Assembly: GCA_942159475.1 (NCBI GenBank)
Contig: OW804099.1
Location: 9,749,954-9,813,953, forward strand
DNA length: 64,000 nt
Source: Sthenelais limicola
Taxonomy: Eukaryota > Annelida > Polychaeta > Phyllodocida > Sigalionidae
Reading direction: 5' to 3'
Of this stretch, positions 22,461 to 38,200 are shown one piece after another. Positions within the stretch are counted from its first letter, which is position 1; each line of letters opens with the position of its first letter. The notes under the pieces were generated by a model that saw only the letters and a list, made by a program, of their open reading frames with translations, was not told the DNA's origin and did no database searches. The translations under genes were made by a program, and so were the position numbers.

Positions 22461-22812
22461 ACTGGCCAACTTATCTTCATGTCTACCGACTTATGTCTAC
22501 TGATTTCTGTCAACCTTTAAAAAAATGTCTTGCACGTATTAACGGCAGACTGTTTGTTGGGTAATTTACATGGGGCGTAGTCATGTTATTATAACACATT
22601 GTATCATTAAAACTTGTTAAATGTATTCTGCTGACTGGGTTCAGAAACTGGGGCAACTTGTTTTAGTGCTTCTGAACTCACTTAGGGACATATTTTTATT
22701 ATAGTGACAATCTTCAAGCCATGCACTGACAGTCGCCAAACTGTTGCTTCATTCTATGGTGATATCTCATAGCTAGGCATATAAACCAGTAATATGGCAT
22801 ATAAGTAATTCC
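22461..22812. other. Region downstream of the NLR gene
   Basis: This is 3' of the NLR stop codon on the minus strand. I do not see a clear polyadenylation signal to call the transcript end. Confidence 0.3.
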
Positions 22813-23240
22813 TTACTCAGGCTTAGTCATGGTTACACATGTCGTGGCATTCTTTCTAAAGAAGCCAAGACCTGGTGTCATCTTATACCAGGTACCCAGT
22901 ACCCCAGGCATCAGTTGGTGCACCTGTGACTGGTGGGTGCACCTAATGGTAGGCTGCCCCAGCCATATACACAGTGACCCATTGTTGTTCCTTATGTTTA
23001 CTCCACCACCATTAAACCTTATGTTATGTTTCTGTGAATAGCTTGTAGGTGTACGTGAGTAGCCCTGCTGGCGGGTGATATTGGCATACCACTGCTTCAG
23101 TCTGGCAAACTCTATTGTGCCAAACTGTACATGTAGCACCTGTATCTGGCTGCTCACTAGTGCTGTTATCTGCTGGTAGATGGCGTCTAGTAGAGGTACA
23201 AGAGGGGTTGACTGTGTCAGATTCACCACCAGGATCCTCA
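22813..23240 (-). CDS. NLR exon 17: terminal exon
   Basis: 142 codons including TAA. Begins VRILVVNLTQSTPLVPLLDA and continues YQQITALVSSQIQVLHVQFG. I do not recognise the domain. A second frame stays open for about 70 codons from 23235, but it does not keep phase with exon 16. Confidence 0.75.
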
Positions 23241-26200
23241 CTGTATGGATCAGATTTTCAGAAAATGTACAATTCAACTTCATCAATTTTGTCAAATAAC
23301 CCAAACGTCAGACGAAAATAAAGTTCAAAATACAGTTCAACCTAACCAAACAGATTGCTAGAATCAATGAAATGCCAAATATTCTCGAATTTACCTAGTA
23401 TTGAAGAAATTGCAGCCTAATTTAGCAGAATTTACTAAAAGTGTACAGCTGCCAATTGTACATTTTCTAGAAATCTGACCTGTATGTGTGCTGCACTGTA
23501 TGACCTCCTGTAGCAGCTGTATCAGGGTGGCTGTAGAGCCTGCACGCCCCTTCTTGACTATACATAGCCTCACTTCCTCTCCGCCACCCCACTATAAATA
23601 TGATGCGTTTCAGGAAAATGAGTCATAAGTCGCAAAATGGATATTTTTCAAAGTGTTTTTTCCACAAGAGATCTCTTTATTGAAATGTTCTGATTTTCAG
23701 AGGGTTTAGCAGTTATAGTCATATAAATCTGTGTAACAAATTTCAGGACATTGTATTAAATATATCATTGCATTTCCAAGGCCTGTGTATCAAGTATATT
23801 TAGTTACTTTACTGATAATTTTTTTTTTAAAAATAAAAATATCAAACTTATAATATAGAATTACATGTTAGGTACCCTAGTGTTTACTATCATTGGAATC
23901 CACTTGATCTCCTCTTTTCTAATGTTAATTCTAAACCAATCTGGATAATCTAAATACCTGCATGATGCTGATATCGTGTGAATTGTTAGATATATAGAGA
24001 GAATGGAACGAGGTGCTAGTAATGGAATATTTATTGGACGAGATTGCCTAGCAATAGACTTGGTCCGAATTGAGAATTCACCATTGACCCACCGAGGCCA
24101 GAATGAAGGCGCACAGTCAATTTGGATCGGAACTGGGGCCAGAAACATTTGTTTACATTTTGCCTCATAGGGAAGTGTATGGACGTAGGGAGGACCCCAC
24201 ATTAAATGCCATTTTAGCAATAGAAAAAAATGTAATATAACCTCCAAATTAGAGGATATAAAAGACAACACTATGCACATCAGTTAAGCTCTACCATGTC
24301 AGCTCCAAGAAATTCAATAAAGTGGTTCATTTAAATGGCTAAAATCAAGTCCACCTTACAGACTGACATGTAGATGAACCAACTGACCTATGCCCAGCTT
24401 GCCGGGCACGCTGCCCTGCACCCGGCCCCGCACATAGACCGGGCCTTAGCTGTGGTCAGAGCCCCGCCCACACTTAGATAGGCCCCAATGCCCATCTTTA
24501 ATTAGTTTCAGCTGCACCTATTTTAAGCCAAATGGCCAATTCAAAAGACCCCTATTGAGCCCATTAAACATTCAATTACTAGTACCGAGTTCCATTCACT
24601 ATTTATCATACGCCCCTAGCATAGACAAATATTGATATATTAACCTTTGTTTTTGGTTTTAAATTGTCATAAAGTATCTAAAAGCTAAAAGAAAACCTAT
24701 TCGAATTTTTATGGTACACATACAATAAACATATTTTTATTGCATATTCATTGCCTCTCAAATGAAATGTGCATATAATAAAGGATATCAATTTTTAGTG
24801 GGAATATTTATACTTCTGTGAGTCTAAACCTAGCATGGTACCCACACTTTAGCACTTTGCCATAGTGGGAAGTACCATGGGAAGCCCAAGCATCACCCAG
24901 ATTAGTTCCAGATTAAACAGATAGGCAGCGTCTAGATTGAATATGGCTAAGTGGAACTGTAAGAATTGGGAACCTACCTGTGTGGGGAGGAGGGGCCAGC
25001 ATTTGAGCAGGTCCTTTAAGCATGAGCCCTGTAGCTCTGTTGTACATGTGGTAGTGATTATCTTCACACGGCGCGAGGCGCCTGGAACCTGCATCAGTGT
25101 GGTAAGCCTGCCAGCCAAATCACAGTACCTGTAGACAAGCAGAGTAAAGGATTACTAACCACCATTGTAGGGCTGCACATTGTGCTCTGTCTGGCAATAG
25201 GGGAGTTTCATGTGCCACTGCGCATGTCTGGTACAGTGCATGCTGGGATGTACAATAGGGGAGTTGTATGTACCACTGCGCATGTCTACTGCAGTGCATG
25301 CTGGGATGTACAATAGGGGAGTTTCACGTCTCACTGCGCATGTCTACTGCAGTGCATGCTGGGATGTACAATAGGGGAGTTTCATGTCTCACTGCGCATG
25401 TCTGGTACAGTGCATGCTGGGATAGATTTTGATGAAATCTGAAATACAGATATTTGGCAATATTTTATTGAAAATTGCAAGAATGTTTCCACCAATATCA
25501 TAGCTTGTATTAATCATCTATGAAAACCAAATGCATGATGGGAAAGATGGAGGCACATGTTATGAGAACATGTATTACACATGGATATTGACATTAGAAC
25601 ATTGATACATAGTCCATGCTGAACATGGCATGCTTTATATAGATTTTAGACTGTACCATTAGTCCCATAATTCCATGCGTCTCAAAATTCAAAATGGCGG
25701 CTATGCAACTCCCCTATTCAATATCGGAAACACAGCTTACAACCCATATTTGGGTGAAATAGAATAAGACAGGGTTATGACAAAGAGATGCATAGATATG
25801 AAGAAGATAATGCCTAAGATATTTTATATCTTAGGCATTAAAACTGTTTGTTTGTTTATTTGTAGTCATGAGCTCATGTACAGGTACTGCATTCAAGTGA
25901 CCGAGCTGTAGACCGCCCTATGCATTTAGTTTCCAAAATCGCCACTTTGCAGATATAACTTTCAAAATATTACAACTAAAAATACTCATGTCTATGTAAA
26001 AGTTGCTTCATTGGTGAATTATATCCTTTGCTATATTTATATTTAATAATCAGACTGATTGGCGTTGAAATCAACTTAAGACAACTGTTGAAACAGGCTA
26101 TAGTCAGTGGTGAAGTGCACAATAAGCATATGGTGCTGATAGCACGTTATGCATAATCATGCATGCTCCATGTTTACTGTAAGCAGCAGCGGAGGCCGAT

Positions 26201-29200
26201 GGTCATTAAAAGTGTTTTAAAACAGCATTTCTTCTTATCATACAGCAAACTATTACCCACATTCACCATGGTTACAATCAGAGAGAATAAAGATACAGTT
26301 TCACGTGTATTTTGGGCATGTATAGACAAAGATTAGATCCGCTCCAGCATATTCCTACATTTGGACCCGCGCTGCTTACTGAGAGACGATGTTGCGTCAT
26401 AACCTTAACTTTGATTGGTTGATGCAATTTGAATTTAATCTGCCAAATCCTTTCTCCCTAAATACATGATGTGTAGAAATATTGTATCATATGACCTATG
26501 TATCATATGAATTAAACTGTATTTCAAGAAGTTTGATAGTTTAGCCCCAGCAGTAGAATTGGCCATACATAATTTAATTTAATTGATAAATTTAATTAAA
26601 TAATGAAGTTATTGAACCATTTTCTGAATTTCTCTTCCATCGAATGACACCTCTCCTATACGATCAATGCACTCTCAAACTCCCTTGCTACAGGGTTCTA
26701 CTACCAGCCAAAATCCAATTTTTAAAAAATATTTATTTCTCATTTTGATAAAGGCCAAACAGATCGTCCTAACGAAATTCCAACAAATATGTGAGAATTA
26801 CATCAATTATAATAACAAAAACACCACTTGCCCCTAGGAGGATTAAGAATGACGTTACTGATCTTAAATTCTCACTAATCCCATCCCAGGTAATTGCACT
26901 AAATAAGGCCCATGACATGGACAATATAGAGATATATAAAATTCTACCCTTTAATTCGGAATGTGTTCCTTATAATTTAGTATATTTATAATTTTAGAGC
27001 CAAACTGGAAATTTGAATTTTTAAAAAAAAATTGAAATAACTGAAGTAACCATGGCAACCAACTAAGCATCAATGGGCCATTTCACAGAGACACTCAACC
27101 GTTGAGAGACCACACCAGAAGTAGAAGGAGATCCCGATCCCCAGAAAAAAGGTCATGAAATTCCCATTATCATAGACACCGAGGTAATAAGCACAGGGAC
27201 AGACGCAGATCATGGAAGTATAGCAGATCCCCAACTCCATAAAGAGTTTGTACCATTCAGAGCCTGGCTCCACAACATGGGAACAAACACACAGAATGCC
27301 ATCTTCCAGTATAAGCAGATGCTTAAGCAAGTCACCAGAGATAACAACTTATAACAACAGTATCATGACTTAAATAACTAATAACTTGTATAATATGCTT
27401 GTAAACTCGCCGGCTGCTGCCCTGACAGCGACTATTAGAATCAAACACCAATGTTCATATGTGATGTGTTTCAGGGAAATGAAATGGTATTTTTCAAAGT
27501 GATTTATTCACAAGATCTCTTTGTAGTAATGTTTTTATTTGTGGTGTGTCTAACTCGGAATGATGTATGATGTACAATATGATAATATCTCAAAATCCAT
27601 TGTTTGCGACTTGTGACTCATTTTCCTAAAACACATCACAAATGTAAACATGAAGTATGAGAGCAAAGACTTACCGGACATATTTAAGTGTTGGGTAACC
27701 AGTCAGCACCTTTATCCGCTTTATCATTAATTCGCTCTCAAGTAGCTGCCGTGTACCATACCTGCGCGGTGCATGATGCATCATTTCAATGCGTCCATGT
27801 AACCTAATGTGAAAACCAACTTAAAATGTCTCGGTCTAATATTAATGGCCTCAAATGTGATGTGTTTAAGGAAAATAAGTCACAAGTGGCAAAAAATGGA
27901 TTTATATTAAATTGAATTTAAAAGATTTTTTTTTCCACAGTCAGAGGAATAGGCGTGTGGTTGGATCAGGAGCTATGAAGCAAGTGAAAGAAACCTAGTG
28001 AGTGTGTGAAGTAGAGAAGGGAAGTCCCTCTAGGTGGCGCCTCTGGCCTACCTCAAATTTATGTAAACATATACAAGTAAAATAGATGACCTTAGAAATG
28101 CATGGATATATTTAATACAGATTCTTTAAATTTAGTAAATGTATTCATGCTACGAACAGCGTTGATCAACCAAACAATAAAAACATAACCATAAAGAGTT
28201 CCTCTGAATAAACCACTAGGAAAATGTTGATTTTGTGATTTGTGACTCATTTTCCTGTAACACATCACATATGTTTGTGTGTAATGATTCTAAGGTTATC
28301 CTATATATATAGTATATTTAGCTACTTTACTAGTACTTGCCCACCCTGAAATATTCAAAACTTATTTTTCATAAGTAAAAATATCAAACTTAAATATAGA
28401 AATCTTCATATAAGCCCAACAAGGAGCTACTTACGTTAGCTTTTCCAGGCTGGGTCTCCACTTTATGTGCGGCAGGATCTCACTCCAGCTAACGGTGCAT
28501 CCATTTACACTATAAATAAAGCAGTACAATCCAGCTAACAGTGCCTCCATTTACACTATAAATAAAGCAATACAATCCAGCTAACAGTGCATCCATATAC
28601 ACTATAAATAAAGCAGTACAATCCAGCTAACAGTGCATCCATTTACACTATAAATAAAGCATACAATCCAGCTAACAGTGCCTCCATTTACACTATAAAT
28701 AAAGCAGTACAATCCAGCTAACAGTGCCTCCATTTACACTATAGATAAAGCAGTACAATCCAGCTAACAGTGCATCCATATACACTATAAATAAAGCAGT
28801 ACAATCCAGCTAACAGTGCATCCATTTACACTATAAATAAAGCAGTACAATCCAGCTAACAGTGCATCCATTTACACTATAAATAAAGCAGTACAATCCA
28901 GCTAACAGTGCATCCATTTACACTATAAATAAAGCAGTACAATCCAGCTAACAGTGTATCCATTTACACTATAAATAAAGCATACAATCCAGCTAACAGT
29001 GCATCCATATACACTATAAATAAAGCATACAATCCAGCTAACAGTGCATCCATATACACTATAAATAAAGCATACAACCCAGCTAACAGTGCATCCATAT
29101 ACACTATAAATAAAGCAGTACAATCCAGCTAACAGTGCATCCATATACACTATAAATAAAGCAGTACAATCCAGCTAACAGTGCCTCCATTTACACTATA

Positions 29201-32200
29201 AATAAAGCAGTACAATCCAGCTAACAGTGCATCCATATAGACTATAAATAAAGCAGTACAATCCAGCTAACAGTGCATCCATATACACTATAAATAAAGC
29301 ATACAATCCAGCTAACAGTGCATCCATATACACTATAAATAAAGCAGTACAATCCAGCTAACAGTGCATCCATATACACTATAAATAAAGCAGTACAATC
29401 CAGCTAACAGTGCATCCATATACACTATAAATAAAGCAGTACAATCCAGCTAACAGTGCCTCCATTTACACTATAAATAAAGCAGTACAATCCAGCTAAC
29501 AGTGCCTCCATTTACACTATAAATAAAGCAGTACAATCCAGCTAACAGTGCCTCCATATACACTATAAATAAAGCAGTACAATCCAGCTAACAGTGCATC
29601 CATTTACACTATAAATAAAGCAGTACAATCCAGCTAACAGTGCATCCATTTACACTATAAATAAAGCATACAATCCAGCTAACAGTGCATCCATATACAC
29701 TATAAATAAAGCAGTACAATCCAGCTAACAGTGCATCCATATACACTATAAATAAAGCAGTACAATCCAGCTAACAGTGCGTCCATATACACTATAAATA
29801 AAGCAGTACAATCCAGCTAACAGTGCGTCCATATAGACTATAAATAAAGCTGTACAATCCAGCTAACAGTGCATCCATATACACTATAAATAAAGCAGTA
29901 CAATCCAGCTAACAGTGCATCCATTTACACTATAAATAAAGCAGTACAATCCAGCTAACAGTGCATCCATATACACTATAAATAAAGCAGTACAATCCAG
30001 CTAACAGTGCCTCCATTTACACTATAAATAAAGCAGTACAATCCAGCTAACAGTGTGTCCATATACACTATAAATAAAGCAGTACAATCCAGCTAACAGT
30101 GCATCCATTTACACTATAAATAAAGCATACAATCCAGCTAACAGTGCATCCATATACACTATAAATAAAGCAGTACAATCCAGCTAACAGTGTGTCCATA
30201 TACACTATAAATAAAGCAGTACAATCCAGCTAACAGTGCATCCATTTACACTATAAATAAAGCATACAATCCAGCTAACAGTGCATCCATATACACTATA
30301 AATAAAGCAGTACAATCCAGCTAACAGTGCATCCATATACACTATAAATAAAGCAATACAATCCAGCTAACAGTGCCTCCATATACACTATAAATAAAGC
30401 AGTACAATCCAGCTAACAGTGCATCCATTTACACTATAAATAAAGCATACAATCCAGCTAACAGTGCCTCCATTTACACTATAAATAAAGCAGTACAATC
30501 CAGCTAACAGTGCATCCATATACACTATAAATAAAGCAGTACAATCCAGCTAACAGTGCCTCCATATACACTATAAATAAAGCATACAATCCAGCTAACA
30601 GTGCATCCATATACACTATAAATAAAGCAGTACAATCCAGCTAACAGTGCCTCCATTTACACTATAAATAAAGCAATACAATCCAGCTAACAGTGCATCC
30701 ATATACACTATAAATAAAGCAGTACAATCCAGCTAACAGTGCCTCCATTTACACTATAAATAAAGCAGTACAATCCAGCTAACAGTGTGTCCATATACAC
30801 TATAAATAAAGCAGTACAATCCAGCTAACAGTGCATCCATTTACACTATAAATAAAGCATACAATCCAGCTAACAGTGCATCCATATACACTATAAATAA
30901 AGCAGTACAATCCAGCTAACAGTGTGTCCATATACACTATAAATAAAGTAGTACAATCCAGCTAACAGTGCATCCATTTACACTATAAATAAAGCATACA
31001 ATCCAGCTAACAGTGTGTCCATATAGACTATAAATAAAGCAGTACAATCCAGCTAACAGTGCATCCATATAGACTATAAATAAAGCAGTACAATCCAGCT
31101 AACAGTGCATCCATATACACTATAAATAAAGCATACAATCCAGCTAACAGTGCATCCATATACACTATAAATAAAGCATACAATCCAGCTAACAGTGCCT
31201 CCATTTACACTATAAATAAAGCAGTACAATCCAGCTAACAGTGCATCCATATACACTATAAATAAAGCAGTACAATCCAGCTAACAGTGCCTCCATATAC
31301 ACTATAAATAGGGCAATACAATCCAGCTAACAGTGCATCCATATACACTATAAATAAAGCAATACAATCCAGCTAACGGTGCCTCCATTTACACTATAAA
31401 TAAAGCAGTACAATCCAGCTAACAGTTCCTCCATTTACACTATAAATAAAGCAGTACAATCCAGCTAACAGTGCCTCCATATACACTATAAATAGGGCAA
31501 TACAATCCAGCTAACGGTGCCTCCATTTACACTATAAATAAAGCAGTACAATCCAGCTAACAGTTCCTCCATTTACACTATAAATAAAGCAGTACAATCC
31601 AGCTAACAGTGCCTCCATATACACTATAAATAGGGCAATACAATCCAGCTAACAGTGCATCCATATACACTATAAATAAAGCAATACAATCCAGCTAACG
31701 GTGCCTCCATTTACACTATAAATAAAGCAGTACAATCCAGCTAACAGTGCCTCCATTTACACTATAAATAAAGCATACAATCCAGCTAACAGTGCATCCA
31801 TTTACACTATAAATAAAGCAGTACAATCCAGCTAACAGTGCATCCATATACACTATAAATAAAGCAGTACAATCCAGCTAACAGTGCATCCATTTACACT
31901 ATAAATAAAGCAGTACAATCCAGCTAACAGTGCATCCATATACACTATAAGCAAAGCATACAATCCAGCTAACAGTGCCTCCATATACACTATAAATAAA
32001 GCATACAATCCAGCTAACAGTGCATCCATATACACTATAAATAAAGCATACAATCAAGCTAACAGTGCCTCCATATACACTATAAATAAAGCAGTACAAT
32101 CCAGCTAACAGTGCATCCATATACACTATAAAGAAAGCATACAATCCAGCTAACAGTGCCTCCATATACACTATAAAAAAAGCAGTACAATCCAGCTAAC

Positions 32201-35200
32201 AGTGCATCCATATTGACTATAAATAAAGCAGTACAATCCAGCTAACAGTGCATCCATATACACTATAAAGAAAGCATACAATCCAGCTAACAGTGCATCC
32301 ATATACACTATAAATAAAGCAGTACAATCCAGCTAACAGTGCATCCATATACACTATAAATAAAGCATACAATCCAGCTAACAGTGCATCCATATACACT
32401 ATAAATAAAGCATACAATCCAGCTAACAGTGCATCCATATACACTATAAATAAAGCAGTACAATCCAGCTAACAGTGCATCCATATACACTATAAATAAA
32501 GCAGTACAATCCAGCCAACAGTGCATCCATTTACACTATAAATAAAGCAGTACAATCCAGCTAACAGTGCATCCATATACACTATAAATAAAGCATACAA
32601 TCCAGCTAACAGTGCATCCATATACACTATAAATAAAGCAGTACAATCCAGCTAACAGTGCATCCATTTACACTATAAATAAAGCATACAATCCAGCTAA
32701 CAGTGCATCCATATAGACTATAAATAAAGCAGTACAATCCAGCTAACAGTGCATCCATATACACTAGTAATAAAGCATACAATCCAGCTAACGGTGCCTC
32801 CATTTACACTATAAATAAAGCATACAATCCAGCTAACAGTGCATCCATATACACTATAAATAAAGCAGTACAATCCAGCTAACAGTGCATCCATATACAC
32901 TATAAATAAAGCAGTACAATCCAGCCAACAGTGCATCCATTTACACTATAAATAAAGCAGTACAATCCAGCTAACAGTGCATCCATATACACTATAAATA
33001 AAGCATACAATCCAGCTAACAGTGCATCCATATACACTATAAATAAAGCAGTACAATCCAGCTAACAGTGCATCCATTTACACTATAAATAAAGCATACA
33101 ATCCAGCTAACAGTGCATCCATATAGACTATAAATAAAGCAGTACAATACAGCTAACAGTGCATCCATATACACTAGTAATAAAGCATACAATCCAGCTA
33201 ACAGTGCATCCATTTACACTATAAATAAAGCAGTACAATCCAGCTAACACTGCATCCATATACACTATAAATAAAGCAGTACAATCCAGCTAACAGTGCC
33301 TCCATATACACTATAAATAAAGCAGTACAATCCAGCTAACAGTGCATCCATTTACACTATAAATAAAGCAGTACAATCCAGCTAACAGTGCGTCTATATA
33401 CACTATAAATAAAGCATACAATCCAGCTAACAGTGCCTCCATTTACACTATAAATAAAGCAGTACAATCCAGCTAACAGTGCATCCATATACACTATAAA
33501 TAAAGCAATACAATCCAGCTAACAGTGCATCCATATACACTATAAATAAAGCAGTACAATCCAGCTAACAGTGCATCCATATACACTATAAATAAAGCAG
33601 TACAATCCAGCTAACAGTGCATCCATTTACACTATAAATAAAGCAGTACAATCCAGCTAACAGTGCATCCATATACACTATAAATAAAGCAGTACAATCC
33701 AGCTAACAGTGCGTCCATATAGACTATAAATAAAGCTGTACAATCCAGCTAACAGTGCATCCATATACACTATAAATAAAGCAGTACAATCCAGCTAACA
33801 GTGCATCCATTTACACTATAAATAAAGCAGTACAATCCAGCTAACAGTGCATCCATATACACTATAAATAAAGCAGTACAATCCAGCTAACAGTGCCTCC
33901 ATTTACACTATAAATAAAGCAGTACAATCCAGCTAACAGTGTGTCCACATACACTATAAATAAAGCAGTACAATCCAGCTAACAGTGCATCCATTTACAC
34001 TATAAATAAAGCATACAATCCAGCTAACAGTGCATCCATATACACTATAAATAAAGCAGTACAATCCAGCTAACAGTGTGTCCATATACACTATAAATAA
34101 AGCAGTACAATCCAGCTAACAGTGCATCCATTTACACTATAAATAAAGCATACAATCCAGCTAACAGTGCATCCATATACACTATAAATAAAGCAGTACA
34201 ATCCAGCTAACAGTGTGTCCATATACACTATAAATAAAGCAGTACAATCCAGCTAACAGTGCATCCATTTACACTATAAATAAAGCATACAATCCAGCTA
34301 ACAGTGTGTCCATATAGACTATAAATAAAGCAGTACAATCCAGCTAACAGTGCATCCATATAGACTATAAATAAAGCAGTACAATCCAGCTAACAGTGCA
34401 TCCATATACACTATAAATAAAGCATACAATCCAGCTAACAGTGCATCCATATACACTATAAATAAAGCATACAATCCAGCTAACAGTGCCTCCATTTACA
34501 CTATAAATAAAGCAGTACAATCCAGCTAACAGTGCATCCATATACACTATAAATAAAGCAGTACAATCCAGCTAACAGTGCCTCCATATACACTATAAAT
34601 AGGGCAATACAATCCAGCTAACAGTGCATCCATATACACTATAAATAAAGCAATACAATCCAGCTAACGGTGCCTCCATTTACACTATAAATAAAGCAGT
34701 ACAATCCAGCTAACAGTTCCTCCATTTACACTATAAATAAAGCAGTACAATCCAGCTAACAGTGCCTCCATATACACTATAAATAGGGCAATACAATCCA
34801 GCTAACGGTGCCTCCATTTACACTATAAATAAAGCAGTACAATCCAGCTAACAGTTCCTCCATTTACACTATAAATAAAGCAGTACAATCCAGCTAACAG
34901 TGCCTCCATATACACTATAAATAGGGCAATACAATCCAGCTAACAGTGCATCCATATACACTATAAATAAAGCAATACAATCCAGCTAACGGTGCCTCCA
35001 TTTACACTATAAATAAAGCAGTACAATCCAGCTAACAGTGCCTCCATTTACACTATAAATAAAGCATACAATCCAGCTAACAGTGCATCCATTTACACTA
35101 TAAATAAAGCAGTACAATCCAGCTAACAGTGCATCCATATACACTATAAATAAAGCAGTACAATCCAGCTAACAGTGCATCCATTTACACTATAAATAAA

Positions 35201-38200
35201 GCAGTACAATCCAGCTAACAGTGCATCCATATACACTATAAGCAAAGCATACAATCCAGCTAACAGTGCCTCCATATACACTATAAATAAAGCATACAAT
35301 CCAGCTAACAGTGCATCCATATACACTATAAATAAAGCATACAATCCAGCTAACAGTGCCTCCATATACACTATAAATAAAGCAGTACAATCCAGCTAAC
35401 AGTGCATCCATATACACTATAAAGAAAGCATACAATCCAGCTAACAGTGCCTCCATATACACTATAAATAAAGCAGTACAATCCAGCTAACAGTGCATCC
35501 ATATTGACTATAAATAAAGCAGTACAATCCAGCTAACAGTGCATCCATATACACTATAAAGAAAGCATACAATCCAGCTAACAGTGCATCCATATACACT
35601 ATAAATAAAGCAGTACAATCCAGCTAACAGTGCATCCATATACACTATAAATAAAGCATACAATCCAGCTAACAGTGCATCCATATACACTATAAATAAA
35701 GCATACAATCCAGCTAACAGTGCATCCATATAGACTATAAATAAAGCAGTACAATCCAGCTAACAGTGCATCCATATACACTATAAATAAAGCAGTACAA
35801 TCCAGCCAACAGTGCATCCATTTACACTATAAATAAAGCAGTACAATCCAGCTAACAGTGCATCCATATACACTATAAATAAAGCATACAATCCAGCTAA
35901 CAGTGCATCCATATACACTATAAATAAAGCAGTACAATCCAGCTAACAGTGCATCCATTTACACTATAAATAAAGCATACAATCCAGCTAACAGTGCATC
36001 CATATAGACTATAAATAAAGCAGTACAATCCAGCTAACAGTGCATCCATATACACTATAAATAAAGCATACAATCCAGCTAACAGTGCATCCATATACAC
36101 TATAAATAAAGCATACAACCCAGCTAACAGTGCATCCATATACACTATAAATAAAGCAGTACAATCCAGCTAACAGTGCATCCATATACACTATAAATAA
36201 AGCAGTACAATCCAGCTAACAGTGCCTCCATTTACACTATAAATAAAGCAGTACAATCCAGCTAACAGTGCATCCATATAGACTATAAATAAAGCAGTAC
36301 AATCCAGCTAACAGTGCATCCATATACACTATAAATAAAGCATACAATCCAGCTAACAGTGCATCCATATACACTATAAATAAAGCAGTACAATCCAGCT
36401 AACAGTGCATCCATATACACTATAAATAAAGCAGTACAATCCAGCTAACAGTGCATCCATATACACTATAAATAAAGCAGTACAATCCAGCTAACAGTGC
36501 GTCCATTTACACTATAAATAAAGCAGTACAATCCAGCTAACAGTGCCTCCATTTACACTATAAATAAAGCAGTACAATCCAGCTAACAGTGCCTCCATAT
36601 ACACTATAAATAAAGCAGTACAATCCAGCTAACAGTGCATCCATTTACACTATAAATAAAGCAGTACAATCCAGCTAACAGTGCCTCGATTTACACTATA
36701 AATAAAGCATACAATCCAGCTAACAGTGCATCCATATACACTATAAATAAAGCAGTACAATCCAGCTAACAGTGCATCCATTTACACTATAAATGAAGCA
36801 GTACAATCCAGCTAACAGTGCATCCATATACACTATAAATAAAGCATACAATCCAGCTAACAGTGCATCCATTTACACTATAAATAAAGCAGTACAATCC
36901 AGCTAACAGTGCATCCATATACACTATAAATAAAGCAGTACAATCCAGCTAACAGTGCATCCATATACACTATAAATAAAGCAATACAATCCAGCTAACA
37001 GTGCCTCCATATACACTATAAATAAAGCAGTACAATCCAGCTAACAGTGCATCCATTTACACTATAAATAAAGCATACAATCCAGCTAACAGTGCCTCCA
37101 TTTACACTATAAATAAAGCAGTACAATCCAGCTAACAGTGCATCCATATACACTATAAATAAAGCAGTACAATCCAGCTAACAGTGCCTCCATATACACT
37201 ATAAATAAAGCATACAATCCAGCTAACAGTGCATCCATATACACTATAAATAAAGCAGTACAATCCAGCTAACAGTGCCTCCATTTACACTATAAATAAA
37301 GCAATACAATCCAGCTAACAGTGCATCCATATACACTATAAATAAAGCAGTACAATCCAGCTAACAGTGCCTCCATTTACACTATAAATAAAGCAGTACA
37401 ATCCAGCTAACAGTCGGTCCATATACACTATAAATAAAGCAGTACAATCCAGCTAACAGTGCATCCATTTACACTATAAATAAAGCATACAATCCAGCTA
37501 ACAGTGCATCCATATACACTATAAATAAAGCAGTACAATCCAGCTAACAGTGTGTCCATATACACTATAAATAAAGCAGTACAATCCAGCTAACAGTGCA
37601 TCCATTTACACTATAAATAAAGCATACAATCCAGCTAACAGTGTGTCCATATAGACTATAAATAAAGCAGTACAATCCAGCTAACAGTGCATCCATATAG
37701 ACTATAAATAAAGCAGTACAATCCAGCTAACAGTGCATCCATATACACTATAAATAAAGCATACAATCCAGCTAACAGTGCATCCATATACACTATAAAT
37801 AAAGCATACAATCCAGCTAACAGTGCCTCCATTTACACTATAAATAAAGCAGTACAATCCAGCTAACAGTGCATCCATATACACTATAAATAAAGCAGTA
37901 CAATCCAGCTAACAGTGCCTCCATATACACTATAAATAGGGCAATACAATCCAGCTAACAGTGCATCCATATACACTATAAATAAAGCAATACAATCCAG
38001 CTAACGGTGCCTCCATTTACACTATAAATAAAGCAGTACAATCCAGCTAACAGTTCCTCCATTTACACTATAAATAAAGCAGTACAATCCAGCTAACAGT
38101 GCCTCCATTTACACTATAAATAGGGCAATACAATCCAGCTAACGGTGCCTCCATTTACACTATAAATAAAGCAGTACAATCCAGCTAACAGTTCCTCCAT

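Noticed and set aside
23020..23235. Alternative frame in NLR exon 17 beginning DPGGESDTVNPS
   Set aside because: It does not keep phase with exon 16 when the MITE-1 is removed. The chosen frame is longer and seamless.
27070..27330. Minus-strand 86-codon frame with hydrophobic stretch (FMTFFLGIGISFYFWCGL)
   Set aside because: It lies in NLR intron 14. Adding it would need splice sites I cannot find, and exons 14 and 15 already join in phase. It could be a relic of another gene.
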